Below, piece after piece: positions 19,452-29,315 of a DNA stretch of 64,000 nt (positions within the stretch are counted from its first letter, which is position 1; each line of letters starts with the position of its first letter). The notes below the pieces were generated by a model, which saw only the letters and a list, made by a program, of their open reading frames with translations, was not told where the DNA came from and ran no database searches. Source of the stretch: Spirosoma foliorum (lineage in GTDB: Bacteria > Bacteroidota > Bacteroidia > Cytophagales > Spirosomataceae); contig NZ_CP059732.1 of the NCBI RefSeq assembly GCF_014117325.1, positions 1,860,001 to 1,924,000 of the forward strand. The letters run 5' to 3'. The translations under genes and the position numbers were made by a program.

Positions 19452-21425
19452 ATGAAGACAAAAATTCTACTAGCCGATGATGAAAGCGACTTAGAAGACC
19501 TCTTCAAACAACATTTCCGACGCCAGATTCACAATCACACCTATGAGTTTATCTTCGTTCGCGATGGCCAGGAAGCCTTAACGGTTCTGGAGCAACAGCT
19601 CGATATTGATGTGGTTCTCAGCGACATCAATATGCCGGGTATGGACGGACTAACCTTGCTGGCCAAACTATCGGAAATTAATCCCATTATCCGCACCGTA
19701 ATCGTTACGGCCTATGGGGATATGAGTAATATCCGAACGGCCATGAACCGGGGGGCGTTTGACTTTATTACCAAACCTATCAACTTTAAGGATCTGGAGC
19801 TAACCCTCGAAAAAACAATTCGGTCGGCCAGTCAGCTCCGCGAAACGGTTGAACTCAAGGCCGTTGACGAGATGAAAACTCGTTTTTTTACCAATATCAC
19901 GCACGAACTCCGTACGCCCCTCACCTTAATTGTGTCGCCAGTCGACAACCTGCTGGAGACCCCGAATCTGCCAACGGCTTTCCAGAATCAGTTATCGACG
20001 GTGCAGCGTAACGCCCGGCAATTGCTGCGTCTGATTAACCAACTGCTGGACATCAACAAGCTTGAAGCCCAGCAAATGGATCTGGTCAATGAGGTGGGGG
20101 ACCTAGCCAGCTTTGTTGGCCAGATCGTAGATCTGTTTCGTCCATCGACTACCATTAAGCAGCTGGTCCTTACCTACCAGACCAATTTGCCAGCCGGAAA
20201 TTACCTCTTCGATGCAGGCAAATGGGAGAAGATCCTGTATAATTTACTGTCGAATGCCATCAAGTTTACTGAATCAGGCAGCATCAGCGTTAGCTTGACC
20301 CATACGCCAACGATGGCTCAACTGACCGTCAGCGATACAGGCATTGGTATTGCTGCGGACAAACTACCGCATATTTTCAACCGATTCTACCAGGTTGGGC
20401 CGCGTTCGGTCGATACGTCCCGTAGTCGCACCTACGAAGGAACCGGCATTGGTCTGGCGCTGGTTCATGAATTAACAGTAAGGCTAGGTGGAACGATCAC
20501 CGTACAAAGTCAATTGCCAGGGCTCAATGGGCATTCGGGAACCCATTTTCGGGTGGAAATCCCCCTTCAGCAGGCAGGTGCCATGACTCCGCAGAAAATA
20601 GAATCCCGGCTCTCGGTCGATGTACCAATAGTGCCCTCTGAATTGGCGCACCCAACAACGGCAACGCTGTCCGACAACACACCGCTGGTGTTGGTTGTAG
20701 AAGATAATGCAGAACTGCGGGAGTTTATCGTAGCCGAATTAGCGACGACCTACCGTATCCGTTCGGCCGCCAATGGCTACGAAGGCTGGATGGTCGCCAA
20801 AGAAGAATTGCCCGATGTAATCATTTCAGATTTGATGATGCCCCGCATGGATGGCTATGAACTTATCCATCAACTGAGAGCCGATCCGGCCACCGATCAT
20901 ATTGCAGTCATCCTGCTGACAGCCAGCGTTGAAGCCGACAGTCGACTAAAAGGGCTGGACCAGGGCGCGGATGAGTACCTGACCAAGCCGTTTCACCTGG
21001 GCGAGTTGCGCCTGCGACTGCGGAATTTGTTGACCCGTCAGGAAAAGTTGCGGGAAGAATATCGGCAACAATTTACCCGGACTGATCAATCAACTCCGTT
21101 GGTAACCATTCAGGATCAGTTTTTAGGTCGGTTGTATCAGTTGCTGGAGGAGCGATTGGATGATTCATCGCTAAGTGTGGAGTGGCTAGCCGATCAATTG
21201 GCGCTGAGTCGCAAGACGCTCTATATGAAAGTAAATAAACTGTTGCAGGTATCGCCCAATGATCTAATTCGTCAGTACCGACTTCGCAAAGCTATCGACC
21301 TGTTGCGTGCAGGTCATAATGCATCCGAAACGGCTTATATGGTGGGTTTTGAATCACCATCCTATTTCACGAGGGTCTTCAAGGAGTTTTACCAGCAAAC
21401 GCCTACCGATTATATTCGGCAATAG
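19452..21425 (+). CDS. Soluble hybrid kinase-regulator: REC-HisKA-ATPase-REC-AraC
   Basis: I chose the ATG at 19452 because an exact promoter lies between it and the in-frame TTG at 19350. The protein has about 657 residues and no signal peptide or membrane helix. Domain order: receiver 1 (1-125, D58 in VLSDINMPG), HisKA with H151 in ITHELRTPL, HATPase (about 255-375, DTGIGI and GTGIGLALVHEL), receiver 2 (about 412-530, D460 in ISDLMMPRMDG), and an AraC-type HTH (about 555-657, ending FESPSYFTRVFKEFYQ). Bacteroidota hybrid systems normally start with a periplasmic sensor; here a receiver takes that place. It could be switched by the upstream kinases and then bind DNA (inference). Confidence 0.92.
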   Translation: MKTKILLADDESDLEDLFKQHFRRQIHNHTYEFIFVRDGQEALTVLEQQLDIDVVLSDINMPGMDGLTLLAKLSEINPIIRTVIVTAYGDMSNIRTAMNRGAFDFITKPINFKDLELTLEKTIRSASQLRETVELKAVDEMKTRFFTNITHELRTPLTLIVSPVDNLLETPNLPTAFQNQLSTVQRNARQLLRLINQLLDINKLEAQQMDLVNEVGDLASFVGQIVDLFRPSTTIKQLVLTYQTNLPAGNYLFDAGKWEKILYNLLSNAIKFTESGSISVSLTHTPTMAQLTVSDTGIGIAADKLPHIFNRFYQVGPRSVDTSRSRTYEGTGIGLALVHELTVRLGGTITVQSQLPGLNGHSGTHFRVEIPLQQAGAMTPQKIESRLSVDVPIVPSELAHPTTATLSDNTPLVLVVEDNAELREFIVAELATTYRIRSAANGYEGWMVAKEELPDVIISDLMMPRMDGYELIHQLRADPATDHIAVILLTASVEADSRLKGLDQGADEYLTKPFHLGELRLRLRNLLTRQEKLREEYRQQFTRTDQSTPLVTIQDQFLGRLYQLLEERLDDSSLSVEWLADQLALSRKTLYMKVNKLLQVSPNDLIRQYRLRKAIDLLRAGHNASETAYMVGFESPSYFTRVFKEFYQQTPTDYIRQ

Positions 21426-21464
21426 CTACCCAAGGCAAACCATCAACGTTTTTTTATGGATTGA

Positions 21465-21498
21465 CCCAAATTTATCAGCATTTAACCCAAATCTGACA
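21465..21498 (+). promoter_or_regulatory. Second pair of CCCAAAT direct repeats, 21-bp period
   Basis: CCCAAATTTATCA at 21465 and CCCAAATCTGACA at 21486 repeat the arrangement found at 5567/5588, including the preceding ATTGA before the first copy. The pair lies 139-172 bases upstream of the frameshifted Reg_prop kinase, just after the hybrid gene ends. It is a candidate operator shared by the two kinase loci. Confidence 0.5.
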
Positions 21499-21636
21499 GG
21501 GCGATTGAAGCCGATAAATGACCATTGAGCCTGATCGACAATTTTTTTAGAAACACCCGCAACGTGCAAAAAACTAATCCTTTAACGCCTGGCTGTAATT
21601 CTATCGACAATAACCCCTCTTTCCTCACCTGAACCC

Positions 21637-24600
21637 ATGAATAAACGCCCCAGTGGATACTTCCCCATTGGATACTGCTGCCAGTTGCTTGTCGTTATCC
21701 TGTCTACAATTGTTACTGCCTTCGCGCAGGGGCAGCGTCCAGTGGCGCAGCATCCACTGGCGCAGCATCTACTGAAGTTCGAGCACCTGGGCACTACTCA
21801 GGGGTTGTCGAACAATAGACTTTTCTGTATCTATAAAGATCGGGAGGGCTTTATGTGGTTTGGCACAGATGACGGCCTGAATCGCTACGACGGGTACACG
21901 TTTAAGGTGTATAAACCTGACCCCGCTGACCCGAACAACCACATGGCCCTTAATACGGTCTGGGATATGCTGGAGTCGCGGTCGGGAGAGATCTGGTTTG
22001 TTACGCCTGGCGGAGGGCTGCACCGACTCAACAAGCAAACAGGCCGGATCAACTACTTTCGGATAGGGCCGGATCGATCGGAGCGTTTTAAACCCTACGA
22101 CATCTGCTATACGATGATGGAAGACAAACAGGGTTTTCTCTGGATTGGCTCAGAAGGGGGGCTGGCACGCTTCGATACCCACACGAAACAGTATCAATTC
22201 TACGACATACCTGTTGAAGGGAGCCGATGACCGGGTGTGGTCTATTCAGGAAGATCGGTTTGGTACCTTGTGGGTAGGTACCTCCACCGGGCTGTTCACC
22301 TTGAACAGGCGCACGGGGCAGTTCAGCCCGTATTATTTTGGCATCAACCCCGCCGAAAAGCAACCCATCATTGAGTCGATGTACCTCGGTGCCGACAATA
22401 GCCTATGGGTAGCGACCCATCGCAGAGGGCTTTATCGGTTGCTGCCGGGAAAAACACCATTGCCTGGCCTGCGAAATGCAGCTACCACGTACGTGCCAAC
22501 TGGTCAGGTATACCTGAATAACCTGGAAATATTGCCGCACGGCCTGGCGGAAGACGAACACCATAACCTGATAGCCGGAACATTTTCGGGCCTGATCCAG
22601 CTCGACCCCGCAACCGGCAAATCCGTCACTTATCAGGCAGATCCGACTATTGCGGGTTCATTGAGCCACAACGTAGTCTGGGCGTTGCTGGCCGATAATC
22701 GGGGTACATTCTGGATAGGGACAGCAAACGGCATCGATCGATACTCCATGCTAATGCCCCAGTTTGCTTTCTATCAGCCCATTCCAGACCACAACGTGAC
22801 GCCCCGGTTCGAGAACCACGTTACCACGCTATCGACCGACCGACGGGGAAATATCTGGTTCAGTAACGCCAAACGACCTTACGCTGAGGGTGTGTTTCGG
22901 CTGAATCTGTCGGATCGTCATACGTACGTCAATTACACGTCGCAGTTGCTCACGCCTACTCTGCTAACCCCGAAAAAAATGGTTGTAAATGCGTCCACAG
23001 TGGATGCTACCGCCGTGGACGCTGCCGCCGATCTGATTTCGACCATCCATTGCGACCGGAGCGGACGGATCTGGATGGCCACCCCGTCGGGTCTACACAC
23101 GATGGATGCCAATGGTCAGTTTCGGCACTATCCTGCCAGCTTTTCCATCACTAGTATCGAGGACGATAACCACGGAAACCTGTGGGTAGGCGGTCAGTCG
23201 AATCTGGCTCGGTTCGACCCAACCAATGGTCGGTATACACGTTACCCAATCGATAAAGATAGTCCCATCGGCAAGGGCGGAGGCCAGGTCAACGACATTC
23301 TGGTGAGCCGGGCCGGGGATGTCTGGGTAGCTGTGGGGGGCGTAGGCCCCTGCAAACTAGACTTCCGTACGGGTAGATTTGTAAGCTATCACCCAAAGCA
23401 TACTGAAAATCAGAAAATTATGTATAGTCGGGATGTGCCGGCGCTCTGTGAAACCCACGACGGGGCTATCTGGGTATCGACCAATATTGGTGGGATATTC
23501 CGCATCGATCCTAAAACGGCTGCCGTTTCTACCTTCACGATCCATGACGGACTACCTGACAATCATGTAGTTGCCCTTGTTACCGACCAGGCGGGCATGC
23601 TCTGGATGGCTACCGGCGAAAAATTATGCCGACTGAACCCCGTGACGCGCAAACTTCGTGTATTCGACAACCGCGATGGGATGCTGAGCCGGGAATTTAC
23701 AGGTGCCTGTACCCGCACGCCAACGGGCGAACTGGCCTTTGGTTGTACGAATGGATTGGTAGTGTTTCGGCCATCGGAAATGGGTGTTAATCCTTATAAA
23801 CCACCCGTATACATCACCCAGGTTCAAGTACTGGATTCGACCCGTTTGTTTCCAAAATTACCCCTGACGCTGGCCTACAGCGCCAACGAAATCTCGTTCA
23901 ATTTCGTAGGCCTCAACTTTATCGCGCCGGAGAAGAACCGCTATGCTTACCAGCTCGAAGGTGCGAACAGCGAGTGGGTATACTGTGGAGCACAGCGCAC
24001 AGCCACTTATTCGTTTCTGGCACCAGGCGACTATGTTTTTCGGGTAAAAGCGTCGAACAACGATGGGGTCTGGAACGAGAAAGGAACCGCAATTCGACTG
24101 GTGGTCCTGCCGCCCTGGTGGCGCACCTGGTGGGCCTACACCCTGTATACCCTGCTGGCGGCTCTGGGCGTCTGGGCTCTGATTCGATACCGGTCTCGGC
24201 AACTGCTGCGGGCCAACCAACTGCTGGAATGTAAAGTAGCCCTGCGCACGGAAGAGGTGATCCACCAAAAGCAGGAAATCGAAACTCAGCGCAACCACCT
24301 AGCCGACGCCCTGAACGAACTCAAAGACACGCAGGATCAGCTTATACAGCGGGAAAAACTCGCCAGCCTAGGTGAACTGACGGCCGGCATCGCCCATGAG
24401 ATCCAAAATCCATTGAACTTTGTCAATAACTTCGCCGAAGTGAGTGTCGATCTGATTGATGAATTGAAGGAAGGGCCATTGCTGAAACTATCTGACTCCG
24501 AAAAAGACTACGCTGGTGAAATTCTGGGCGACCTCACCAGCAATCTAAAAAAGATCAGTCACCACGGTAATCGGGCGTCGAGTATTGTGCGGGGTATGTT

Positions 24601-25165
24601 GGAACACTCCCGTACAGAAACGGGCGAGAAACGGTTCATCGACATCAACGCCTTAGCCGATGAATATCTCAAAATTGCATACCAGGGACTTCGCGCTAAA
24701 GACAAAGTCGATTCAACCGGTCCCGCTCCGGCCGGTCCGCCGGAGCGGGACCGATTTAACTGCGAACTGAAAACAGACTTTGGCACTGAATTTGGAAAGG
24801 TCGAGGTGGTTCCTCAGGAAATTGGCCGGGTGCTCTTGAATCTGTACAGCAACGCGTTCTATGCCGTACGCGAAAAACAGAAAACAACGATGAATGGCTA
24901 TGAACCTATAGTAACTGTAAAGACCACCCAGGTTAATCAGTATATTCAGATTCGGGTAATTGACAACGGTACAGGCATTTCCGATTCAATCAAAGCCAAA
25001 ATTTTCCATCCCTTTTTTACCACCAAGCCCACGGGCGAAGGCACTGGGTTGGGATTATCAATCTCCTATGATATTGTAACCAAGGGGCATCAGGGTTTAT
25101 TGCTCGTGGAGAGTCAGGAAGGAGTGGGGACTGAGTTTATCATTCAATTGCCAACCGCTCACTGA
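21637..25165 (+). pseudogene. Reg_prop/Y_Y_Y sensor histidine kinase split by a single-base frameshift (kinase 6)
   Basis: Two overlapping frames together make one kinase of about 1175 residues. The first (21637-22230) has the signal sequence and early Reg_prop repeats and stops after IPVEGSR. The second is open well before 22219 and continues with GADDRVWSIQEDRFGTLWVG. Removing one G from the GGG at 22219-22221 restores a smooth join, VEGADDRVWS. The rest has Reg_prop repeats, a Y_Y_Y domain, a membrane helix after WWRTWWAY (about 830-850 of the repaired protein) and the array-type core with H920 in AHEIQNPLNFVNNF. As written, no complete kinase is made. The cause may be real gene decay or a sequencing error. 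A palindrome is embedded in the HisKA-ATPase linker. Confidence 0.85.
24718..24753. repeat. GC-rich 15-bp-stem palindrome inside the kinase 6 linker
   Basis: CGGTCCCGCTCCGGC at 24718-24732 and its exact complement at 24739-24753 flank a 6-base loop. The 36 bases are exactly 12 codons and encode most of an insert (GPAPAGPPERDR) that the sister kinases lack at this position. Confidence 0.75.
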
Positions 25166-25507
25166 CCTAAGAATCTGCCCCATCATTATGCCTAATTGGG
25201 TAGTGGATGGGCATAAGAAATGATTGTATGCGCCTGATAATTAGAAGTTTCAGACCGAATTGGACGTTTACGTGGACGATTTTAGATGCTTCTTATTCTG
25301 TCATAAATCATTCATTAACAGTATGTTACTTATATTTTAGTTCAAATTGACAACCCTTTTAGTGGCCGAAAACGGCCCGAAGGAGGAGACGAAAAGGTAC
25401 GCTAATCAACAGGTTCGTTACATAACAAAAACGACCCTATCGAAAGCCGGAAATTGGTTACCAGATAAGCAAACGGTCGAATACAGAGTTCTGATTTTTG
25501 ACTGGAC
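25166..25507. other. Gene-free spacer between convergent kinase genes
   Basis: No coding potential on either strand. An imperfect hairpin (TGCCCCATC near 25173 with GATGGGCAT near 25206) could act as a bidirectional terminator. The remainder is unstructured and rich in A and T. Confidence 0.4.
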
Positions 25508-28500
25508 TTAGGCAATGGCTGGCCGGTTGAAGCGGAGTTTGACCAACGTCCCATTCTGGTTTTCGTAGGTCAGCGTGCCTTCAAGCTGGTGGGTAAGCAG
25601 TTCCACCAACTGGGTGCCGAAGCCCGTTTCATTGGCTGTTTCTACAGGCTGTTTACCGATACCATTGTCAGCTACTATCAACAGCAACGAATCGTCGCCC
25701 ATCCGCGTCAGGCTGATGCGAATGGTGCCGTTGTCCTTCCCGATAAATGCATATTTAAGCGAGTTAGTGATTAACTCATTCGTTATCAATCCTATAGAAA
25801 CCGCCGTGTCGATGTCCAGCACTAGCTCGGGCATCGAACAATTAATGGTGATACGGTCGGCGGCATCGAACGAATCGAGAATGCTTTCACCCAGATTGTG
25901 AAAATAATCGCGCATTTCAATAGCCCCTAAATGCTTACCCTGGTAGAGTTTCTGGTGAATGATGCCCATACTCTGCACCCGGTTTTGACTGGCCTGTATG
26001 GCTTCCTGTACGTTGGGGTCAGTCACTTTAGCCGACTGCAAGGCCAGCAGCCCCGACACCACGGACAGATTATTCTTGACCCGGTGATGAATCTCTTTCA
26101 GCAGGAGTTCGTTCTGGGCGTTTTTCTGAGCAATCTCGTCGCGCTGTTGTTTAATGACGACGGCTTCCTGCAGGGCCAGTTCGCGGGCTTGTTCACGCAG
26201 ACGGACCTTCAATAGGTACCAAAAGCCGAGTAGCAGTAATAGCGCATAAGCCGCATAGGCCCAAAGGGTTTGCCACCAGGGTGGGCTGATGTGTATGCGG
26301 AGGGGCGCAAGATTTGTCCAAATTCCATCGCTATTGCGGGCTTTCAGGTGGAACAGGTAGGTTCCCGGCTTCATCTGGGCAAAATCGACGGTGTTTTTCG
26401 GGCCGATGCTTACCCATTGTGGCTCGTCATTCGGTCCGGTCAGGGAATAAGCATAGGCACGACTGCTGGTGTTGCGGTAATCCAACAGCGCAAATTTTAG
26501 TTCTACCGTGTTTTCCCGGTGCGACAAGGCCAGCTCGTTGGCTTGCCAGCGATCCGGGGGCATGGGCCGCATGGTTTGCGTTCCGTCGATGTCGAAGCAG
26601 GAAACACCCACCAACCGCAGCGGTGAGGAGGCTTTAGGAATGTTGTGGATGGTATCGTTTGGTCCAAACCGCCGTAAGTTGTTCTGGCAACCGAAATAAA
26701 TCTCGCCGGTAGTAGCCAGTGCTGTAATGGGCGTCGAGTAAACCGAGGTGCCTACAAACTGTGGAAACGTGGTTACGCGCTCCGTAAGGGGGTCGATACA
26801 GGATACCACCTGGTTCTGGTTGAACCAGATTTTGCCGGTTCTGTCGAGGGTGGCGTGGGCAAAATAATCATCCGTAAACCCGTTGGTAATGCCATACTTT
26901 TTGAATCGCCCCGTTTTGACCGACAGTTTCTGTAAGGGCGCTGCATACCCACTCGTTATCCATACATCACCTTGCTTATCGATCACGGGCGCAAAGGTGT
27001 AGTTGCTGGCCAGTCCATCGGGGTCGCCTTGCCGGAGTACAAATCGCTGCACTTGTCGGGTTCGTTTATTGACCCGACTAAGGCCGTGAGCGGCTCCGCA
27101 CACCCACACCGTGTTCTGGGCATCGACCGCAATCTTTTGCAGCGTGTTCGACAATAGGCTGTTGGCATTGGTGGGATCGTTTTTCCACTGTTCATAGGTA
27201 CTCACCAGCCCCGTCTCGACCAATAAACTGCCCTTTGGAATGCGGAAAAGCCCTTTCCCCCAGGTTGATATCCAGAGGTCACCATCCCCGTCAATAACCG
27301 AAGCGATGGCATTCGGGATCGTATTTCTTCCCGTCTTATCTAAACGGACGGGTGTGAGACGACCCGTCTTTTTGTTGTAAACGAACAGACCAGCTTCCGC
27401 ACCAAACAGCAGGTATGGATCGTGGCTGGCCCCGGTCGCACCTGGCAGCGGGATGGTGAAATAGGTGAGAGGTTGTTTCAGGACAATCTTCATCTCTTCC
27501 CGTCTCGGATTATAGCGAATCAGTCCCAGATCGGTACTGATCCAAAGGAACCCTTCCGAGTCGGGCATGAGCGATTCCGTGACGGGTCGGGCCAATCCAG
27601 GCCGGGTCGGTATCGCCCCGGCGGTGTTCGTAAATTTTGGCAGTGGAATGTTGGGGTGGCGTTCCTGACGGGGGTCGAAAAAAAGCGGATTTTTGTCGCT
27701 CGCCCTCTCCAGCCAGATCAACCCCTGTCCATCTTCGTACAGGGTTACCAATTCTTTGAGTTGCTCCCCATTGCTGATGGCTACGGGTGAGCATTGCTCC
27801 ACGACGGTCCGGTCGGCTGAAATGCGGAAGATGTCATTATCGCAGCAAAGCCAAAGCCGCCCCGCCCGATCTTCCAGAATCACGTTTGGAAACGGAATGG
27901 GTTTGCCATCGGCCGTTCGCCTATCGAACCAAGTGATTTGCCCTGTTGTGGGGTTAAAAACCCGCAGCCCGGTTTGGTCCGGAACACCCATCCAGATCAG
28001 GCCACGACGATCTTTGCAGAGGCCGTTAATCACATTGAGACCATCTGTGGCGTTGATGACGGGCGCACCTGATTTAGTTACCATCGGAAAGCACTGCCAA
28101 CGGTTACTGGTTCGGTCAAACTGCTCGAACCCAGCCGTTGTGCAAACGTAAATATGGCCCGGCCTGGATTGGCCGGGGGCTACCAGAATAGGCGACAGCG
28201 GGTTGCCCTGCAACTGACCTGACTCGCCTGGTTTGGGCAAAAAACGGACAGTACGGCCCGTTTTTGGGTCGAACCGATTCATGCCCCAATCGCTCCCGAT
28301 CCAGAGATAACCGGATTCATCGCGCTGAAGAAATCGGAGCTTATCGGATGATAAACTGGTTTTGTTGTTAGGCTGGTGCTGAAAATGGGTTACGTTGCCC
28401 GTTTGCTGATTGTAGGCATTAAGGCCCCCGTCGCGAGTGGTTATCCAGAACGTGCCTCGTTCATCCTGAATCATATCCGCCACCCGCCCCGAGGAGAGGG

Positions 28501-28756
28501 AGTTCAAATCCGCCGGATCAGAGCGTACCGTGACAATCTCATGGCCGTCGTACCGGCTCAGGCCACTACCTGTGACGAACCATAGAAAATCGTCTCGGTC
28601 GGCAAAGAATCGATTAATGGTTAATTGATTTCGGTTGCGGCCCAGCGTCTCTTTGGGGGGTTCGTCGAAGTAAAGCACCGTGGATTGTGCCTGCCCGGCA
28701 GACGCGGACAGGCACAATAGCAGGAGGAGCCACCCAAAAACAACGTATCCATTCAT
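25508..28756 (-). CDS. Reg_prop/Y_Y_Y sensor kinase of HisKA_2 type (kinase 7)
   Basis: I chose the ATG at 28756, which gives a good signal peptide (GWLLLLLCLSASAGQAQ). The longer frame up to 28876 would overlap the preceding gene. The protein has about 1082 residues: Reg_prop repeats to about 760, a Y_Y_Y domain, a membrane helix after PPWWQTLWAY (about 830-850), a coiled coil and a HisKA_2 domain with EIHHRVKNNLSVVSG (His near residue 890). A HATPase follows, with NELITNSLKYAF and DNGIGK. This core is unrelated to that of the five-kinase array. HisKA_2 kinases usually act on a separate regulator; the LytTR regulator 9 kb upstream is a candidate (inference). It is last in a three-gene minus-strand unit. 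Confidence 0.9.
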   Translation of the reverse strand: MNGYVVFGWLLLLLCLSASAGQAQSTVLYFDEPPKETLGRNRNQLTINRFFADRDDFLWFVTGSGLSRYDGHEIVTVRSDPADLNSLSSGRVADMIQDERGTFWITTRDGGLNAYNQQTGNVTHFQHQPNNKTSLSSDKLRFLQRDESGYLWIGSDWGMNRFDPKTGRTVRFLPKPGESGQLQGNPLSPILVAPGQSRPGHIYVCTTAGFEQFDRTSNRWQCFPMVTKSGAPVINATDGLNVINGLCKDRRGLIWMGVPDQTGLRVFNPTTGQITWFDRRTADGKPIPFPNVILEDRAGRLWLCCDNDIFRISADRTVVEQCSPVAISNGEQLKELVTLYEDGQGLIWLERASDKNPLFFDPRQERHPNIPLPKFTNTAGAIPTRPGLARPVTESLMPDSEGFLWISTDLGLIRYNPRREEMKIVLKQPLTYFTIPLPGATGASHDPYLLFGAEAGLFVYNKKTGRLTPVRLDKTGRNTIPNAIASVIDGDGDLWISTWGKGLFRIPKGSLLVETGLVSTYEQWKNDPTNANSLLSNTLQKIAVDAQNTVWVCGAAHGLSRVNKRTRQVQRFVLRQGDPDGLASNYTFAPVIDKQGDVWITSGYAAPLQKLSVKTGRFKKYGITNGFTDDYFAHATLDRTGKIWFNQNQVVSCIDPLTERVTTFPQFVGTSVYSTPITALATTGEIYFGCQNNLRRFGPNDTIHNIPKASSPLRLVGVSCFDIDGTQTMRPMPPDRWQANELALSHRENTVELKFALLDYRNTSSRAYAYSLTGPNDEPQWVSIGPKNTVDFAQMKPGTYLFHLKARNSDGIWTNLAPLRIHISPPWWQTLWAYAAYALLLLLGFWYLLKVRLREQARELALQEAVVIKQQRDEIAQKNAQNELLLKEIHHRVKNNLSVVSGLLALQSAKVTDPNVQEAIQASQNRVQSMGIIHQKLYQGKHLGAIEMRDYFHNLGESILDSFDAADRITINCSMPELVLDIDTAVSIGLITNELITNSLKYAFIGKDNGTIRISLTRMGDDSLLLIVADNGIGKQPVETANETGFGTQLVELLTHQLEGTLTYENQNGTLVKLRFNRPAIA
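28684..28718. repeat. Palindrome overlapping the kinase 7 signal peptide codons
   Basis: ATTGTGCCTG at 28684-28693 pairs exactly with 28709-28718. The stem can extend inward by three more pairs after one mismatch. On the minus strand it encodes roughly residues 13-25, that is the end of the hydrophobic core and the cleavage region of the signal peptide. Confidence 0.65.
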
Positions 28757-28784
28757 GTTGACCGGTTTGTTAGCCCAAGCTACT

Positions 28785-29297
28785 TCACTTGTCTTTCTGA
28801 TCCTCGTTGTTAATATCGCGGATGCAGATAAATTTTCCGTCGCGTTTTTCAAAAATGCCCATGTATTTGCCGGCACTTACTACGTTGCCAGCCGCGTCTT
28901 TGATCGTTGTCTTCCCGACTTCGGTTACTAGGTGGCCATCGCCGTACACGTCCATCGTCTCGTAGGAAACCGTAGTCCCGGCCTTGCGCGCTTTCATACT
29001 TTTGAGCAACACCTGCCGGATAGCAGCCTTCCCCACAGACATGGGTTCGTCGTCGGCCATTTCTACGGCATCGTCTGCATAGAGGGCCATTACTTTGTCG
29101 ATGTCCTTAGCTGTTGTCGCGTTGGCCCATTCGGTTTCGATTGCCTGTATTTCTGTTTTGATGACGGCCATATCGGGTTTAGCCGCTACCTGCTCAGTGG
29201 TAGCTTCTGCTTTTTTGGCGGGGGCGTTGCAACCAGTAACGCAGACAGACGTAATGGCAACAACGGCCAGGATCAGAGTAAATGGATTGGTTTTCAT
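28785..29297 (-). CDS. NTF2-like (SnoaL/DUF4440) lipoprotein
   Basis: A 170-residue protein with a lipoprotein signal (MKTNPFTLILAVVAITSVC, lipobox VTGC, Cys about residue 23). A single NTF2-like cone fold follows: IQAIETEWANATTAKDIDKV, LYADDAVEM and a C-terminal beta-sheet (YMGIFEKRDGKFICIRDI). Such domains bind or isomerise small molecules or merely serve as scaffolds; the function here is unknown. It probably sits on the outer or inner membrane facing the periplasm. It lies 28 bases upstream of kinase 7 and 18 bases downstream of the next gene, so the three are likely co-transcribed. Its leader closely resembles those at 33215, 34303 and 34902. Confidence 0.82.
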   Translation of the reverse strand: MKTNPFTLILAVVAITSVCVTGCNAPAKKAEATTEQVAAKPDMAVIKTEIQAIETEWANATTAKDIDKVMALYADDAVEMADDEPMSVGKAAIRQVLLKSMKARKAGTTVSYETMDVYGDGHLVTEVGKTTIKDAAGNVVSAGKYMGIFEKRDGKFICIRDINNEDQKDK

Positions 29298-29315
29298 AGT
29301 TTTGGTTTAAACGAT

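Noticed and set aside
28757..28876. Upstream extension of the minus-strand kinase 7
   Set aside because: It overlaps the coding end of the NTF2 lipoprotein and would bury the signal peptide. The ATG at 28756 is better.
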